A stretch of DNA of 64,000 nt from Brachionus plicatilis (lineage: Eukaryota > Rotifera > Eurotatoria > Ploima > Brachionidae), in the NCBI GenBank assembly GCA_010279815.1, contig QEOQ01000690.1, forward strand, positions 432,818-496,817. Reading direction: 5' to 3'. The notes under the pieces are model-generated. The model made no database searches and was not told the DNA's origin. It saw only the letters and a list, made by a program, of their open reading frames with translations. Of this stretch, positions 47,201-55,690 are shown piece after piece. How positions within the stretch are numbered: the stretch's first letter is position 1; each line of letters opens with the position of its first letter. The translations under genes were made by a program, and so were the position numbers.

Positions 47201-49616
47201 TTTAGTGCTCTCTTTTATATTCACTTTTTCTGTCTTTTAATTTTGCGAAGAAATATATGACGTTTAATTAAATACTTGCCTTAAAATTATATTTGACAAA
47301 TTCATTTTTCATTAGACGGGTTAATTAAGAGCCTTAATTTTATCAGTAAAAAAAATTAAAAAATCAATTATATAAATAATTTTCAAAATGAAAAATTTAT
47401 AAATTTTTACTAATTTTTTTGATTGCTTTTTTAGCTATCTTACTCCTCTTATATTTCCTAAATTAATGTGACATGCTTCAGCTGGAAAGGAATCCAATAA
47501 TTCTTCACTATATGACTATTTTCTCTTTGATCTGAATGGAATTTCTGTAATAATTCTAGTACATTATTAGACATCAATTTATGAAAATTTTTTTTGACAT
47601 TTAATTTTTTCAAGAGATTTTTTTTTATAAATAAATATGAATTTCCCCAGGGTTTGTACAAATGGCTTTAGCCTTCGTTTTTACTTTCCTGTCACGAAAA
47701 AATGACAGAAATTTAATTTTAAATTAAAAATAAAAAATTGAATAAAAAAATAAAATATATATGAGAATTTTAAATTTAGATAAAAATCAAAAAAATTAAA
47801 AAATCAAATTTTAAGAGGAAACATCCAAAAAAGAGGAAAACTCTAGCGATTTTTTGGCATTCTATTTCGGCATGAAAAAAAAATGTTAGTTATCTTTAAT
47901 TTTTCAGGAGTCATTTTATATCGTAAAATTACTTTTTTTTACAAATCCTTGTAGCGGATAATGAGGGATGAGGTAGAAAAAAACATATAAAGAAGATACT
48001 AAAACATTAAAAAAGAGAAGGTCACATAAAACAAAATTTTTTTTTTAAGATAAATAAACATAAGTAAAAATGAGAAAAAAAAACATTTATCTATTTTTTT
48101 TATTTTATTTTATTTTAATCAATCCTACATTGATAAAAAAAAGAGAAAAAGCATAAGTCCACAAAGAGATAAGATCATAAATCTAATCCATTTCATACCA
48201 TTTACCAGCCTTTCTTTTTTTATAAATATGATAACAAATAGCCTTATCTTGGAAAAAACAACATGTAAAATTAATACAGGGTGAGCTTATATGTTTTTTC
48301 TCTCGAAAAAAATTAGATTTCATTTTTTATGATTTTTTTAACATTACATAATTTTATGTTTTTATTGTCTTTTTCAAAAATTATTTTTTCAAATTTCTCT
48401 TTATATTTTTTTTGTTGACTTTATCTTTTTATGTGTTTTTTTCTACCTCGTCCACAAATCAGTGCTGTAATAAGAAATAAGAAAAAAGAAGAAATTTTTT
48501 TAAATAAAGGTAAAAAATAATTTCTTCCAATTTTAATTTAAGCTTGGTTCATAATTTTGTATTAAAATGAGAAAAAAAATGAAATATTTTAATACCTTTC
48601 AAATAATTTTTTTATCTTCTAGAGAAAATGACCAAATTCTTAAAATAAATCAGCATGATCTTAGAGACATCGAACTAGACGATCTTGAAGAAATAATCAA
48701 AAACTTGTCTGGCACAGTCGAATTTGTAAGTTAAAAATTAAATTTAAGTGAGAAAAAAAAAATTAATTTTAAAAACCAGATTGTTTCTCGGTATTTTCCG
48801 AAAGGATTCAGCAATGAATTGGAATCAAGCAACAGTCAAGAATACTCCACTTTGCCGTCCATGTCATCTTTGTCATCATTTAATTCCAACACATGCCATA
48901 AAGAACAGCGATCTCGCCTGATCCACTCAAAAAAGAGCCGCTCTAGTGAAAGAGTCGATGCCAATTCAATTGATTACGTGTCTTATCTTACCAATAAACA
49001 AAATAGGAACATCAGTGTAGAGGTTGGCAACATTGACGATCTAATATTAGAGAATGGTATTTTTATCAGTGGTTTTGAACGCGACAAAGCCATTGAGTTA
49101 GGCTTTAAGAATGTATCAATAGGGGACAGAGTTGTTTCCGTAAATGGAACTTTTCTGAAGAATAAAAATTTAGTTGATCTAATGAAAGTGTTGAAAGAAA
49201 AGCCTGCGGACAGAATAAAGTTGTTGATTGAAAAAGTTTCTAATTTAACAAATTTTTGCCTATCGCCCAGTTCGTCCATGCTGTCAGTGAATCTAGACCT
49301 GAACAATTTAAGATTTAGATCAAGTATTAACAGGCCTGATGAAGGTTCATTTATTAGCTCAAATTCGTTCACTTCAAGCGTAATTTTAAGTGATAAAATT
49401 TCGAGAAAAAATAACTTAAAAACAGACCGCATTAAACCGCTGTACAATGATCAAGACTTTATTAAAGATAGACCTGAATCGCGATTGTTTGACAAAATTG
49501 TGAATGGCTCCCTGCGCTATGAAGATTTGATAACCAATTTGAATCATGAAGCAAGCAAAAATGGCATTGTGCACAACGAACAATCACCTGAGATTATTAA
49601 AAAAATTTATCTTTGA
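38284..49616 (+). CDS. Dlg5-like coiled-coil protein with two PDZ domains
   Basis: Four exons, phase-checked: 38284-38880, 43542-44242, 48623-48725 and 48780-49616. They give 745 residues with an in-frame TAA just before the ATG. Residues about 35-360 are coiled coil with repeated (Q/S)ERD...E motifs (SERDNVHKEIEALQ, ERDKVLRERESIRALCDELR, QRDKSISELADSLR), the signature I associate with Dlg5. PDZ1 (about 373-472) is assembled from three exons: ELGVEFSY, then NNLIIVNSV, then ENDQILKINQHDLRD. PDZ2 (about 544-620) has GIFISGF, GDRVVSVNGTFLKN and DRIKLLIEKV. Dlg5 is a junction/polarity scaffold. Family members add PDZ3-4, SH3 and a guanylate-kinase domain; here a stop at 49614-49616 and AATAAA soon after end the gene, so it is shortened. 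The exon 2 acceptor has a weak pyrimidine tract. Confidence 0.82.
39120..39217. mobile_element. Partial Tc1/mariner MITE in Dlg5-like intron 1
   Basis: The right end reads ACAAGTTAGTTTTAAATTGT then ACTGTA, matching the element at 31838-31994, with the same internal GAAGAGTTGAAGAAA hairpin. The left terminus is missing. Confidence 0.6.
39575..39610 (-). mobile_element. LINE 3'-end motif (first of three copies)
   Basis: ACCGAGCTAATGCTCCTATAGAAT belongs to a motif repeated at 40111-40137 (ACCGAGCTAAAGCTCCTTCAG) and 52008-52035 (ATCGAGCTAAAGCTCCTTCAG). In the minus orientation the motif is followed by AAATAAATAAAT-type tails at the two better copies, as expected for the 3' end of a non-LTR element. 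The GAGCTAAAGCTC core is a small palindrome. Confidence 0.5.
39756..39999. mobile_element. hAT-type MITE, 244 bp, exact 8-bp duplication
   Basis: CAGAGCTGTTTAAAAGTC at the left is mirrored by GACTTTTACACAAATCTG at the right. Perfect target duplication GTTTAAAT at 39748-39755 and 40000-40007. The subterminal region is rich in CAAGTC/GGACTTGGACTTG words. The CAGAG terminus and 8-bp duplication identify the hAT superfamily. Non-coding; sits in intron 1 of the Dlg5-like gene. Confidence 0.9.
40105..40145 (-). mobile_element. LINE 3'-end motif (second copy)
   Basis: TGTACCGAGCTAAAGCTCC followed by TTCAGAATAAG. On the minus strand an AAATAAATAATAAT-type tail follows. See 39575 and 52008 for the others. 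Confidence 0.5.
40435..40497 (+). other. AT-hook-like peptide tail
   Basis: Reads MGEKRKRGAPKKATKALVRM and stop, resembling the remnant at 31620. It is preceded in frame by YFEVYSNTNLP, and the underlying word TATTTCGAAGTCTACTCTAA is also present at 40295. Probably the end of a mobile-element protein. Confidence 0.35.
40680..42215 (-). mobile_element. LINE family B copy in Dlg5-like intron 1, split by a hAT MITE
   Basis: Minus-strand pieces in order: LEITKALKKLKELAGSGLDR (42215-42150), then after the MITE at 41654-42102 WKIASITMIPKKSSHTQDPY (from 41600), HEQSGFRKHRRTADNL, CCLYFDISKAFDRVRHDGLI (to about 41301), a pre-thumb piece near 41040, and VVRLVEEYREGFESRF at about 40740. It keeps RT blocks missing from the copy at 14583 but has lost the YADD region. 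Several frameshifts. Confidence 0.75.
41654..42102. mobile_element. hAT-type MITE, 449 bp, exact 8-bp duplication, nested in a LINE
   Basis: CAGAATTGTTTAAAAGTC at the left, GACTTTTAAACAACTCTG at the right. Target duplication CTTATTTC at 41646-41653 and 42103-42110. GTCCGGACTTGGACTTGACT-like subterminal words. It interrupts the LINE B reading. The element at 45646 is the same family in reverse orientation with an extra insertion. Confidence 0.92.
42216..42420 (-). mobile_element. 3' end of another LINE with (ATC)n tail
   Basis: On the minus strand a GC-richer trailer (GGGATCATAGTCCCGCAGTA...) leads to AAATCATCATCATC, abutting the LINE B codons at 42215. Upstream a frame reads KFFENDSNKCLFVDAEE and then a stop. 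This is probably a 5'-truncated LINE end, unrelated to LINE B. Confidence 0.5.
42626..43408. mobile_element. Inverted-repeat element with GG...CC ends, 783 bp (copy C)
   Basis: GGCATTGTGAATTTTGGAAC at the left is mirrored by GTTCCAAAATTCACAATGCC at the right; arms of about 60 bp continue to ACGAAATAATTTTTTT. Duplication ATTTTTTC at 42618-42625 and 43409-43416. A second inverted pair inside (GTATCTGCAGATACAAACTT near 43159, mirrored near 43305, both beside TACCACCCAAATAA words) suggests another nested palindrome. The tip GGnnTTGTGAA recalls copies A and B. Confidence 0.75.
44384..45301. repeat. Perfect-looking 459-bp tandem duplication in Dlg5-like intron 2
   Basis: 44384-44842 and 44843-45301 appear identical base for base on reading. 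Each copy contains the same 79-bp hAT MITE (44674-44752 and 45133-45211). A 79-codon frame at 44758-44997 spans the junction and is not a gene. Confidence 0.9.
44674..44752. mobile_element. 79-bp hAT-type MITE (copy repeated at 45133-45211)
   Basis: The right terminus GACTTTTAAACAACTCAG belongs to the family of 41654-42102. The left end is TAGACTTGGGC. Exact 8-bp duplication ATTGAGTG at 44666-44673 and 44753-44760. Confidence 0.75.
45646..46705. mobile_element. hAT-type MITE interrupted by about 650 bp of foreign DNA
   Basis: From CAGAGTTGTTTAAAAGTC at 45646 the sequence matches the reverse complement of the MITE at 41654-42102 up to about 46020, then again from CCGGACTTGGAC (46678) to AACAACTTAG. 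The inserted block, about 46021-46677, reads LSKLCDSKVKEMYRERKELE in one frame and contains a 16-bp perfect hairpin at its right edge. No clear target duplication for the outer element. Confidence 0.7.
46637..46673. repeat. GC-rich perfect hairpin, 16-bp stem and 5-nt loop
   Basis: ATAAATCCCCCAGAT and its exact complement ATCTGGGGGATTTAT, plus one more G-C pair at 46637/46673, flank the loop ACCCC (46653-46657). The CCCCC/GGGGG core is striking in such AT-rich DNA. It lies just inside the right boundary of the block inserted in the MITE. Confidence 0.85.
46744..47172. repeat. Inverted repeat, about 430 bp
   Basis: AACATTTCAAATTAAATATT...AGAAAACACTT at 46750-46797 is mirrored by AAGTGTTTTCTAG...AATTTGAAATGTT at about 47125-47170. 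Non-coding; MITE-like; lies in intron 2. Confidence 0.6.
47173..48622. other. Rest of Dlg5-like intron 2
   Basis: AT-rich. A partial inverted repeat has GATGAGGTAGAAAAAAACAT at about 47968 and ATGTGTTTTTTTCTACCTCG at about 48430. A 67-codon minus frame at 47458-47661 has no recognisable feature. Confidence 0.4.
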
Positions 49617-50090
49617 GTCATTTAAAAAAAATAAATATTTAACTATTTAAATTGTTGATAACTTTAAATTAATTAATTTAATCTTTGTAAATTTTTATGA
49701 CTATATTGGCACTATAAAAAAATGCTTAGACATCATTTATTTATTTTTTTTTTAGTTAATCAAGGTGTTAAATTTGATATCATTTTTTATTTTGAAGCAG
49801 AAAAATAATATTTATGTCATCAAAAAATAAAAGTCATAAAAAACAGTGATCTTTCTTCAATTAATTTCTTAAGAAATTTCTCTGAAGTCTTGAAAAAAAT
49901 TAAGCTCGATTTTTTCATTTTTCAATTGAAATAAAAATTAAAATAAAGAAACACAAATGCGATTCAACATCGATGGACTTCCAGAAAGTATTTATTTTTT
50001 TTTCTCCACTTTCAGTTCCTAGAAAGATTCAGTTAGTTCAACCAGCATCTTTCTGTAGATGTCATTTCCTATATTTTCTATGCATATTTT
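49617..50090. other. Dlg5-like 3' UTR and spacer
   Basis: AAATAAAT at about 49628 can serve as poly(A) signal. A duplicated TATTTTCTATGCATATTTTCT occurs at 50071-50102. No other feature. Confidence 0.45.
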
Positions 50091-50357
50091 CTATGCATAT
50101 TTTAATTGAATCGCTAATTCCATTTTGTTTAATATTTTTAATTCTTTCGTTCTTGTTTCTATTTGTTGAATTAGGTCACCAAGGCTTATTTCTTCTTTTT
50201 CCAAGTAATCAAATACCTCTTTTACTATTGATTTTTTACTTAGTTCTTTTGTTTGCTTGGTATTTTTTTCCATTTCTCTTAGGACACCTAGTGTTAGGTT
50301 ATTGTTTAAAACTCTTTTGACGAAGGACAACTTCTCCTTCAATAATTTATTTTCCAT
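50091..50357 (-). CDS. Hypothetical 88-residue charged helical protein
   Basis: A single open frame from ATG at 50357: MENKLLKEKLSFVKRVLNNN...EVFDYLEKEEISLGDLIQQI. Rich in Lys/Glu/Leu, predicted helical, no signal peptide or known motif. It is arranged head to head with the plus-strand ORF at 50424, 66 bp apart. The amphipathic pattern and modest codon diversity favour coding, but no family is recognised. It might be an exon or a transposon cargo gene. Confidence 0.35.
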   Translation of the reverse strand: MENKLLKEKLSFVKRVLNNNLTLGVLREMEKNTKQTKELSKKSIVKEVFDYLEKEEISLGDLIQQIETRTKELKILNKMELAIQLKYA

Positions 50358-50423
50358 CTTTTCTAACCCTAGTGCATTTAACAGACTCGTCGTACGTGAA
50401 TTTTTTTTGAGATTCAGATTTTT

Positions 50424-50735
50424 ATGAAAAGACTCATCAATAACACCTACACTAAGAAATTAATTGAAGAAACTCTCCATCACACATTTGAGAAAGACTT
50501 AATCTCGGAAGTAATCGAAATCATTGATGGCGAAAATGAACCATTAATAAATAACCAAGTAAATATTATAGATAAAATAAAAGCGACTCTCTACGTCTTG
50601 GAAGTAAATTGGGATGCAAAAAAGCTTGAAAGCGAGAAGGCAAAATGTGTCAAAAAGGTACTTGAACGCAAAAATCGCGAGAACATCACAGCAGAGCTAT
50701 TTAATCTACTAAAATTCGAAAATTTAAGTTTCTAA
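50424..50735 (+). CDS. Hypothetical 103-residue charged helical protein
   Basis: ATG at 50424, stop at 50733-50735: MKRLINNTYTKKLIEETLHH...VIEIIDGENEPLINNQ...YVLEVNWDAKKLESEKAK. No membrane segment or recognised domain. A 14-base A tract follows at about 50801. Divergent from the ORF at 50091-50357. The IIDxxxxxxNN / NNWDxKKL-like wording faintly recalls the cargo ORF at 12307 (IIDNQTKV, NNWDIKKL), suggesting a shared mobile-element protein family. Confidence 0.4.
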   Translation: MKRLINNTYTKKLIEETLHHTFEKDLISEVIEIIDGENEPLINNQVNIIDKIKATLYVLEVNWDAKKLESEKAKCVKKVLERKNRENITAELFNLLKFENLSF

Positions 50736-51571
50736 GAATATTTTATATCATTTTATTCGAATCTTTTTTTAAACAAATTAATGTCACTCTACAAATCTAA
50801 AAAAAAAAAAAAATTCTTCTTTTTCTTGTACTATTTTATTTAATTTAATTTATAATATTTTCTCTTACAGCTTTTTCTATCTAGAATCTTAGCTCTTATT
50901 TTGGCCTAAAAATTTAAACAGGATTTCTTTTTTCGGTACTTATCTATGTTTTTCATCGAAAGTGATGCCTAGAAATAAAGGCTTTTTTTCATACGGTATA
51001 TTTTTTCTAGGGTTGTGAATCGACTAAGCGTTAACCGATTAAATCGGTTAATTTTACACTCGATGAAATTTTAACTTTATCGAAAATGTCTTATTTTTAT
51101 CGATCAAAAAATCATTGTTAGAATTTAAATTTACTTAATTTGATAAATTTTACAAATATCGAAAAGCTATCGAACAAATTTTGGACAATAGTATCCCTTT
51201 GTTTTCGAATAGTTAGTCAAATAGTTAAATCGATAATATTGTTCGATTTTATAAATCGATTAACGAAAAAATCTAATTCAAAAGTGTAAAAAAAAAGGCT
51301 TATATTTTTTGGGGGTGACAAATTAAATTTTTTTAAGATGACAAAAATAACTAAAAGTGGTGACTAATTTAATTTGTTTTAGCTACTATAAAAAACTAAT
51401 TATTCTGACAAAAAAACTAAACGACTGACAAATTTATAAATTGAGATGACTTTTAAATAATTTTTCACTGACAAAATAAAACCTTATTTGTAGACTAAAA
51501 AAACTAACTTTAGTGACGAAAATATTTATTTAAATGACATAATATAAAAAAATATAAAAAAATATAAACGA

Positions 51572-51910
51572 TTAATTGATTTCTGTTTTTTTTCCCTGAG
51601 TTGTTGATTTCTTTGGTCTTCCTCGTTTTCTTGGTAAATCCACTGTAGCTTCGACTGTAGCTTGTACTGTAGCTTCAGTAACATATTCTTTGGCAATGAC
51701 TGAATCGCTAGGAGGCTCTTGTTCGACTACTGCTTGCTCGGGATTGGATTCATTTTCTGAACTGCTCAAATCACAATCATTTTGGTAAAACAGAGCTGCT
51801 TTTTGTTTTTTTGGTCTGCCTCTTTTGCCGTTCTACATCTTCTTGGTCAATATCAAGCATTGTGTCCTCTTCATTGAAATTGGGAATTACTGATTCAATG
51901 CTAGACATTT
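51572..51910 (-). pseudogene. AT-hook protein gene, one frameshift
   Basis: From ATG at about 51910: MSSIESVIPNFNEEDTMLDI. After a frameshift near 51832 comes GKRGRPKKQKAALFYQNDCD, then an acidic and repetitive middle (ATVQATVEATVDLP), a second AT-hook RKRGRPKKST, and a stop at 51572. AT-hooks bind the minor groove of AT-rich DNA. The coding part sits between the two inverted TGAC arrays, so it is a candidate cargo or accessory protein of that element. About 110 residues if repaired. Confidence 0.5.
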
Positions 51911-51964
51911 TCTATTTCTTATCGATAAGTATTTATTTTTTTGCTTTATTTGGAAGAGAAAATT

Positions 51965-52655
51965 GTTTTATATGATAAGTATTTATTTATTTATTTATTT
52001 TTATATCTGTATCGAGCTAAAGCTCCTTCAGATTAAATAAGAAAAAAAAAATAAAAAATAAAAATAAAGTTAAATAAAATAAAATAAAAAAAAAATTAAG
52101 AAAAAAATAAAGTTAAAATAATAAAACTTAAAAAGTAGATAAATATTAAAATTAAAATTAGATAAATTTTGATAGAGAGTAACAGAATACATTTTTTAAA
52201 TATTTGGTGATTCAGGAAAAAAAGAAGAATTAGTAAGGTAGCATTTGGTTGATATTCTGGGGTTTTTGGCATTTCATCCACATTTTCATCAGTGTTTGTT
52301 TGAATTTCTTCTTGTTCTATATAAAGCTCCCTGTAGTCAATTTTTTGTCTTTCTATCGACTTCAATTTCTCAGCTATGGTACATTTATGTGTCATATGAC
52401 CTTTTTGATGACATTTTTCGCATAAGGATTCCTTAACCGGACATTTTGCTACATTATGATTTTCATCGTCACAAAAATTTAGGCTATAGCATTTAGGCTT
52501 TTGACCAACAATAGAGACTACACATCTTAACCCAAAAATATTAGCGGGACCAGAAAGTTTTTTGATTATATTTTCCGTCTGTTTTGGGTAAGAAATTTTC
52601 ACCCTTTTAACTCCATTTTTTAGAGGCCTATCTTTATAATAGTCATTAGTCATTA
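51965..52655 (-). mobile_element. LINE ORF1 fragment with zinc knuckles and 3' tail
   Basis: The minus-strand frame from about 52653 reads ...GVKRVKISYPKQTENIIKKL, then two CCHC-type knuckles. The first is atypical (C-x5-C-x4-H-x4-C around CDDENHNVAKC); the second is canonical (CEKCHQKGHMTHKC). The frame then decays. Farther 3' comes the motif at 52008-52035 shared with 39575 and 40105, and an (AAAT)n tail at about 51965-51995. ORF1 joined directly to a 3' UTR suggests a large internal deletion. Confidence 0.6.
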
Positions 52656-53974
52656 ATTAAATTAGTCACGATTTTTTTGGTTAATCTGTCATCACGAAAA
52701 TATTTAATTTGTCGGTCAATTAGTTTATCTGTCAGTCAGTTAGTTTAATTATCACTCAATTAGTTTAATTATCAGTGAAGTAGTTTGTTTGTCACCTAGT
52801 TTAGTTTTTTTGTCAGTCCATTAAATGATGGCCAAAAAAAAATGTATTCGATATTTTAAAAAGATAAGTAATTTACGAAACTAAACAAAACTTGAAAAAT
52901 TAATTTAAAAAATCATTAAATAAGTTACGACATTGAATAAAAATTAATAAATTGTTTAAAAATCTTTAAAATTATTTTTTGTTTTCTAAAACGATTGAAT
53001 TAAGCTTTATAAAAGTAAATTTTTCCAGATTTTTGCACTCTGTCTGTTTCTCTCTTCATTTTAAATAAAGCCAGCAACAGAAAAAATACTTTCTGCAGGA
53101 ACTGAAGTACCAATTAAACAAAATAGCTCTTTAATAATACTAGTTAGTATTGGTAAATTAATATTGTAATATTTATAAAACAAAAGTGGATCTTTTAGCT
53201 CATTTGAATCGGATTCTTTTGATTGTAAAATGTCTCAGCGTTGCATTCATAAAACTTAAATTCTTCCTCCAAAACAGTTGTTTCAACAAATTTCCAGACC
53301 TAAGACATTTTATCACGTTTTCTTTTTCGTGAATTATTTTCAGGTGCCATTTTAATTTGATAAAAATGAAATTTTTTTTAAGTTGTTGCTTTTTTTTTGA
53401 AAATTAAATTCTAACTAAATAAGTTTTAAAAATCAAGTCTTTATAATTGAAATATTATTGAAACAAATTTAACATTACTTTCCTTTATAATATTTTCATA
53501 TCATTAAAGTAATAATTTTTTTCAAAAAAAATGTTTCGAACATGAAGCTTGGTAGATTAAAATCGACTAATATATTCAATATCAATATTCGATCAGTTAA
53601 TTCGAATAAATAAAATAAAAATGAACTTGATCGACTAAAGAAGAAATCGATCTATAAAACTATATCGAATTTTTTCGATATAATTTTATTGATCGACTTA
53701 AGAAGAAATCGATCTATAAAATTATACCCTAATTTTTCCAAAAAGTTTTAAAGTAAGAGATTGGTTTTTACCTTGATTTCCCGAGAAAATGGTATGGCTA
53801 CACTTTTCAAGGGCCATTTTCATTTTCCATTTTACAAGCCAAACTTCAATTTTTTCAAATAGCTATTTGTTGATGTGACAATTTTACCATACTTTTTAAA
53901 TATAAAATAGGAAACAAGATCATCGGCAAAAAGAAGAAAAGAAAGATAAGATAAGATAAGATCCTGAAAAAAGA

Positions 53975-54240
53975 TATTTTATATAAACTTTTTGTATACG
54001 AGTTAAATCTAAAAATATAAAAATTAAGTTTGGATACTTAGACTCAAAAAATGACACTGTAGTGATAGCAACAGATGATAACGAAACATTTAACAAATTA
54101 AATAGTTCAGGCCAGCTGATGCTTTTGGTAAAGGGGTCTGTTAGAAGAATTTCTAGACAGTATACTTCGACCAAAATCGTTATGGCATCCACTCGTAACG
54201 TTATTTTCAAAAATACACTTACTTACTTACTGTTGAATTA
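53975..54240 (+). mobile_element. LINE ORF1 N-terminal fragment
   Basis: Plus-strand frame without its own ATG: IKFGYLDSKNDTVVIATDDN...ETFNKLNSSGQ, ending at a stop near 54240. The 'GYLD...VVIATDD' pattern is typical of the N-terminal part of LINE ORF1 proteins. A GATAA repeat precedes it at 53945-53965. Confidence 0.5.
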
Positions 54241-55025
54241 ATCAAAAACTATGTGAGTGCTTTTGTTAATAGCTTAAAATCTTGTAAGAAAAAAACACCA
54301 TTATGTAATATATGGAATGAATTCAGTGAATGGTTAAATGATAAGGGATTATATCTCTGATTTTCAATCTCTTTGCTAGATTTTTTTTTAATTACACTAA
54401 AATTAATCCTAATTTTAATAAACAATTAAAAAAAAAACTTGTCAATTATTTTTAAAAAAGTTCGTATTAGTGACGCTGTTAGTCACCGCATCAAGAGAGT
54501 TCCGATTACCAGCTGTCTGGTTTGTTAAAAAACAATCGCTCGAAACAAGCTTTTAATCTACACTTATGAATGGTATAAAAAATATAAAATTAAAAAATTA
54601 ATAAAATTTTATAATTATATAAATAAAATTTTTAGAGAATTTTTATTTTAGAGAAAAAAAATAGAGATAATTAAGTGTCAATATTATAAAGAATAAATTT
54701 ATTAGACAAAAAAAAAATTAATATAGAAAGTAAATAAGAGATTTTTTTTAGAGAAAAAAATAGCGACAAAAATTAATCAATTAGCAAAGCCACGAATAAA
54801 TAAATCTAAATTGTTTTTATAAAATTCCAAAACTTGTCGTTTTATCTTTTCTTCTTTTTTTTTAGCTTTTAATTTCATTGACTTTAATAGATTACCAGCA
54901 AACAACAACATTAAAATGATTCATCTAGCTTGAATTTATTAGAATTTATAAATTTAAACTATTGATTAATGAAATTGATATTGAAACTTTGATGATTTTT
55001 CTCTATTCTAATTTTTCTCTATTTT
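54241..55025. other. AT-rich spacer
   Basis: No supported gene. The first 100 bp may continue the ORF1 fragment in other frames (SGLSRIWN-like words are not readable). Confidence 0.4.
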
Positions 55026-55029
55026 GATA

Positions 55030-55690
55030 GTTCATCTTATGAATGTCTCCCGATCATGACCATGTTGTATTTTGTGTAGCTGGATGAGATCACCACGCCT
55101 TGGCGTCTTTTCAATTGTGCTCCAGCCTAGAGCCTCTCTTCTCTCGAAGTATGGTATTAGTCGCTATTGTTTTGATATTAGTTCAGGTACCATTTTAGGA
55201 AACCTACGCTGAACTTTCTCGAGGACCTCGATATCACTTCGTCGATACGTGTTCCAGTCTGCTCCTGATAATTCCACATGAGGACAAACAAAGGACTTTA
55301 AACGGAGGTCAACAAATTTTAGAGAAAAATATTTTGAATGTGAGTCGTATTCGGCTTGCCACCAAAAGTGACTATGATTCCGAGATCGCGTTCCTTCGTT
55401 GTCTTATCTAGCGTGAGGTCCGCAAGCTGATTGTCAATTCTCCTGTTGTTTGCTCCAAAATGCAAGATGACACAATTCTCTATTTTAAATTTGGTCTGCC
55501 ACATGTCCTAACATACTACCAATCTATCTAGATATGACTGCATTTACATCGAATTTTCTCCAACTTGCTATCGTCCGCGTAGAGCTTAAAAAGTGAGCTG
55601 CAAACTGAAGGCATGTAATTAGTGAAAATGATGAAAAGGACAGGATCTAGCACTGATCCTTTCAATAATAGTATTTGCCATTGATCAATA
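55030..55690 (-). mobile_element. Decayed LINE, RT palm to C-terminus (family A-like)
   Basis: Minus-strand order: GSVLDPVLFIIFTNYMPS and KLYADDSKLE at about 55670-55580; WQTKFKIENCVILHFG and KERDLGIIV at about 55500-55370; then VCPHVELSGADWNTYRRSD, VQRRFPKMVPEL, YFERREALGWSTIE and RRGDLIQLHKI toward 55035. Frameshifts break it at several points. It is GC-richer than its surroundings, like LINE A. Confidence 0.75.

Larger units (their letters stand above)
51300..52835. mobile_element. Block flanked by inverted arrays of TGAC-based short repeats
   Basis: 51300-51545 holds about ten spaced units of the type TGACaAAnnTAA, all with TGAC on the plus strand. 52625-52830 holds about a dozen units with the complement, such as GTCAGTCAGTTAGTTTAA. 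The arrays face each other around an AT-hook ORF and a LINE piece. Such inverted, internally repetitive arms are the hallmark of foldback-type elements. Outer borders are near GGGGGTGAC (51310) and GTCAGTCCATT (about 52822). It appears to be nested in the hAT element. Confidence 0.6.
51008..53731 (-). mobile_element. hAT transposon, about 2.7 kb, internally rearranged
   Basis: Starts TAGGGTTGTGAATCGACTA at 51008 and ends ...ATACCCTA at 53731. The flanking 8-mers ATTTTTTC (51000-51007) and ATTTTTCC (53732-53739) match at 7 of 8. Subterminal zones on both sides are full of ATCGATT/AATCGAT words. On the minus strand a start region MAPENNSRKRKRDKMS (from about 53351), then VWKFVETTV as in a BED-finger start, passes after a deletion into SDSNELKDPLLFYKYYNINL and TSVPAESIFSVAGFI, the hATC dimerisation signature. 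Stops follow both parts, so the transposase is dead. An inner foldback-like block sits at 51300-52835. Confidence 0.85.

Noticed and set aside
53920..54210. 96-codon minus-strand ORF
   Set aside because: It is the antisense of a plus-strand LINE ORF1 fragment that carries a recognisable pattern.
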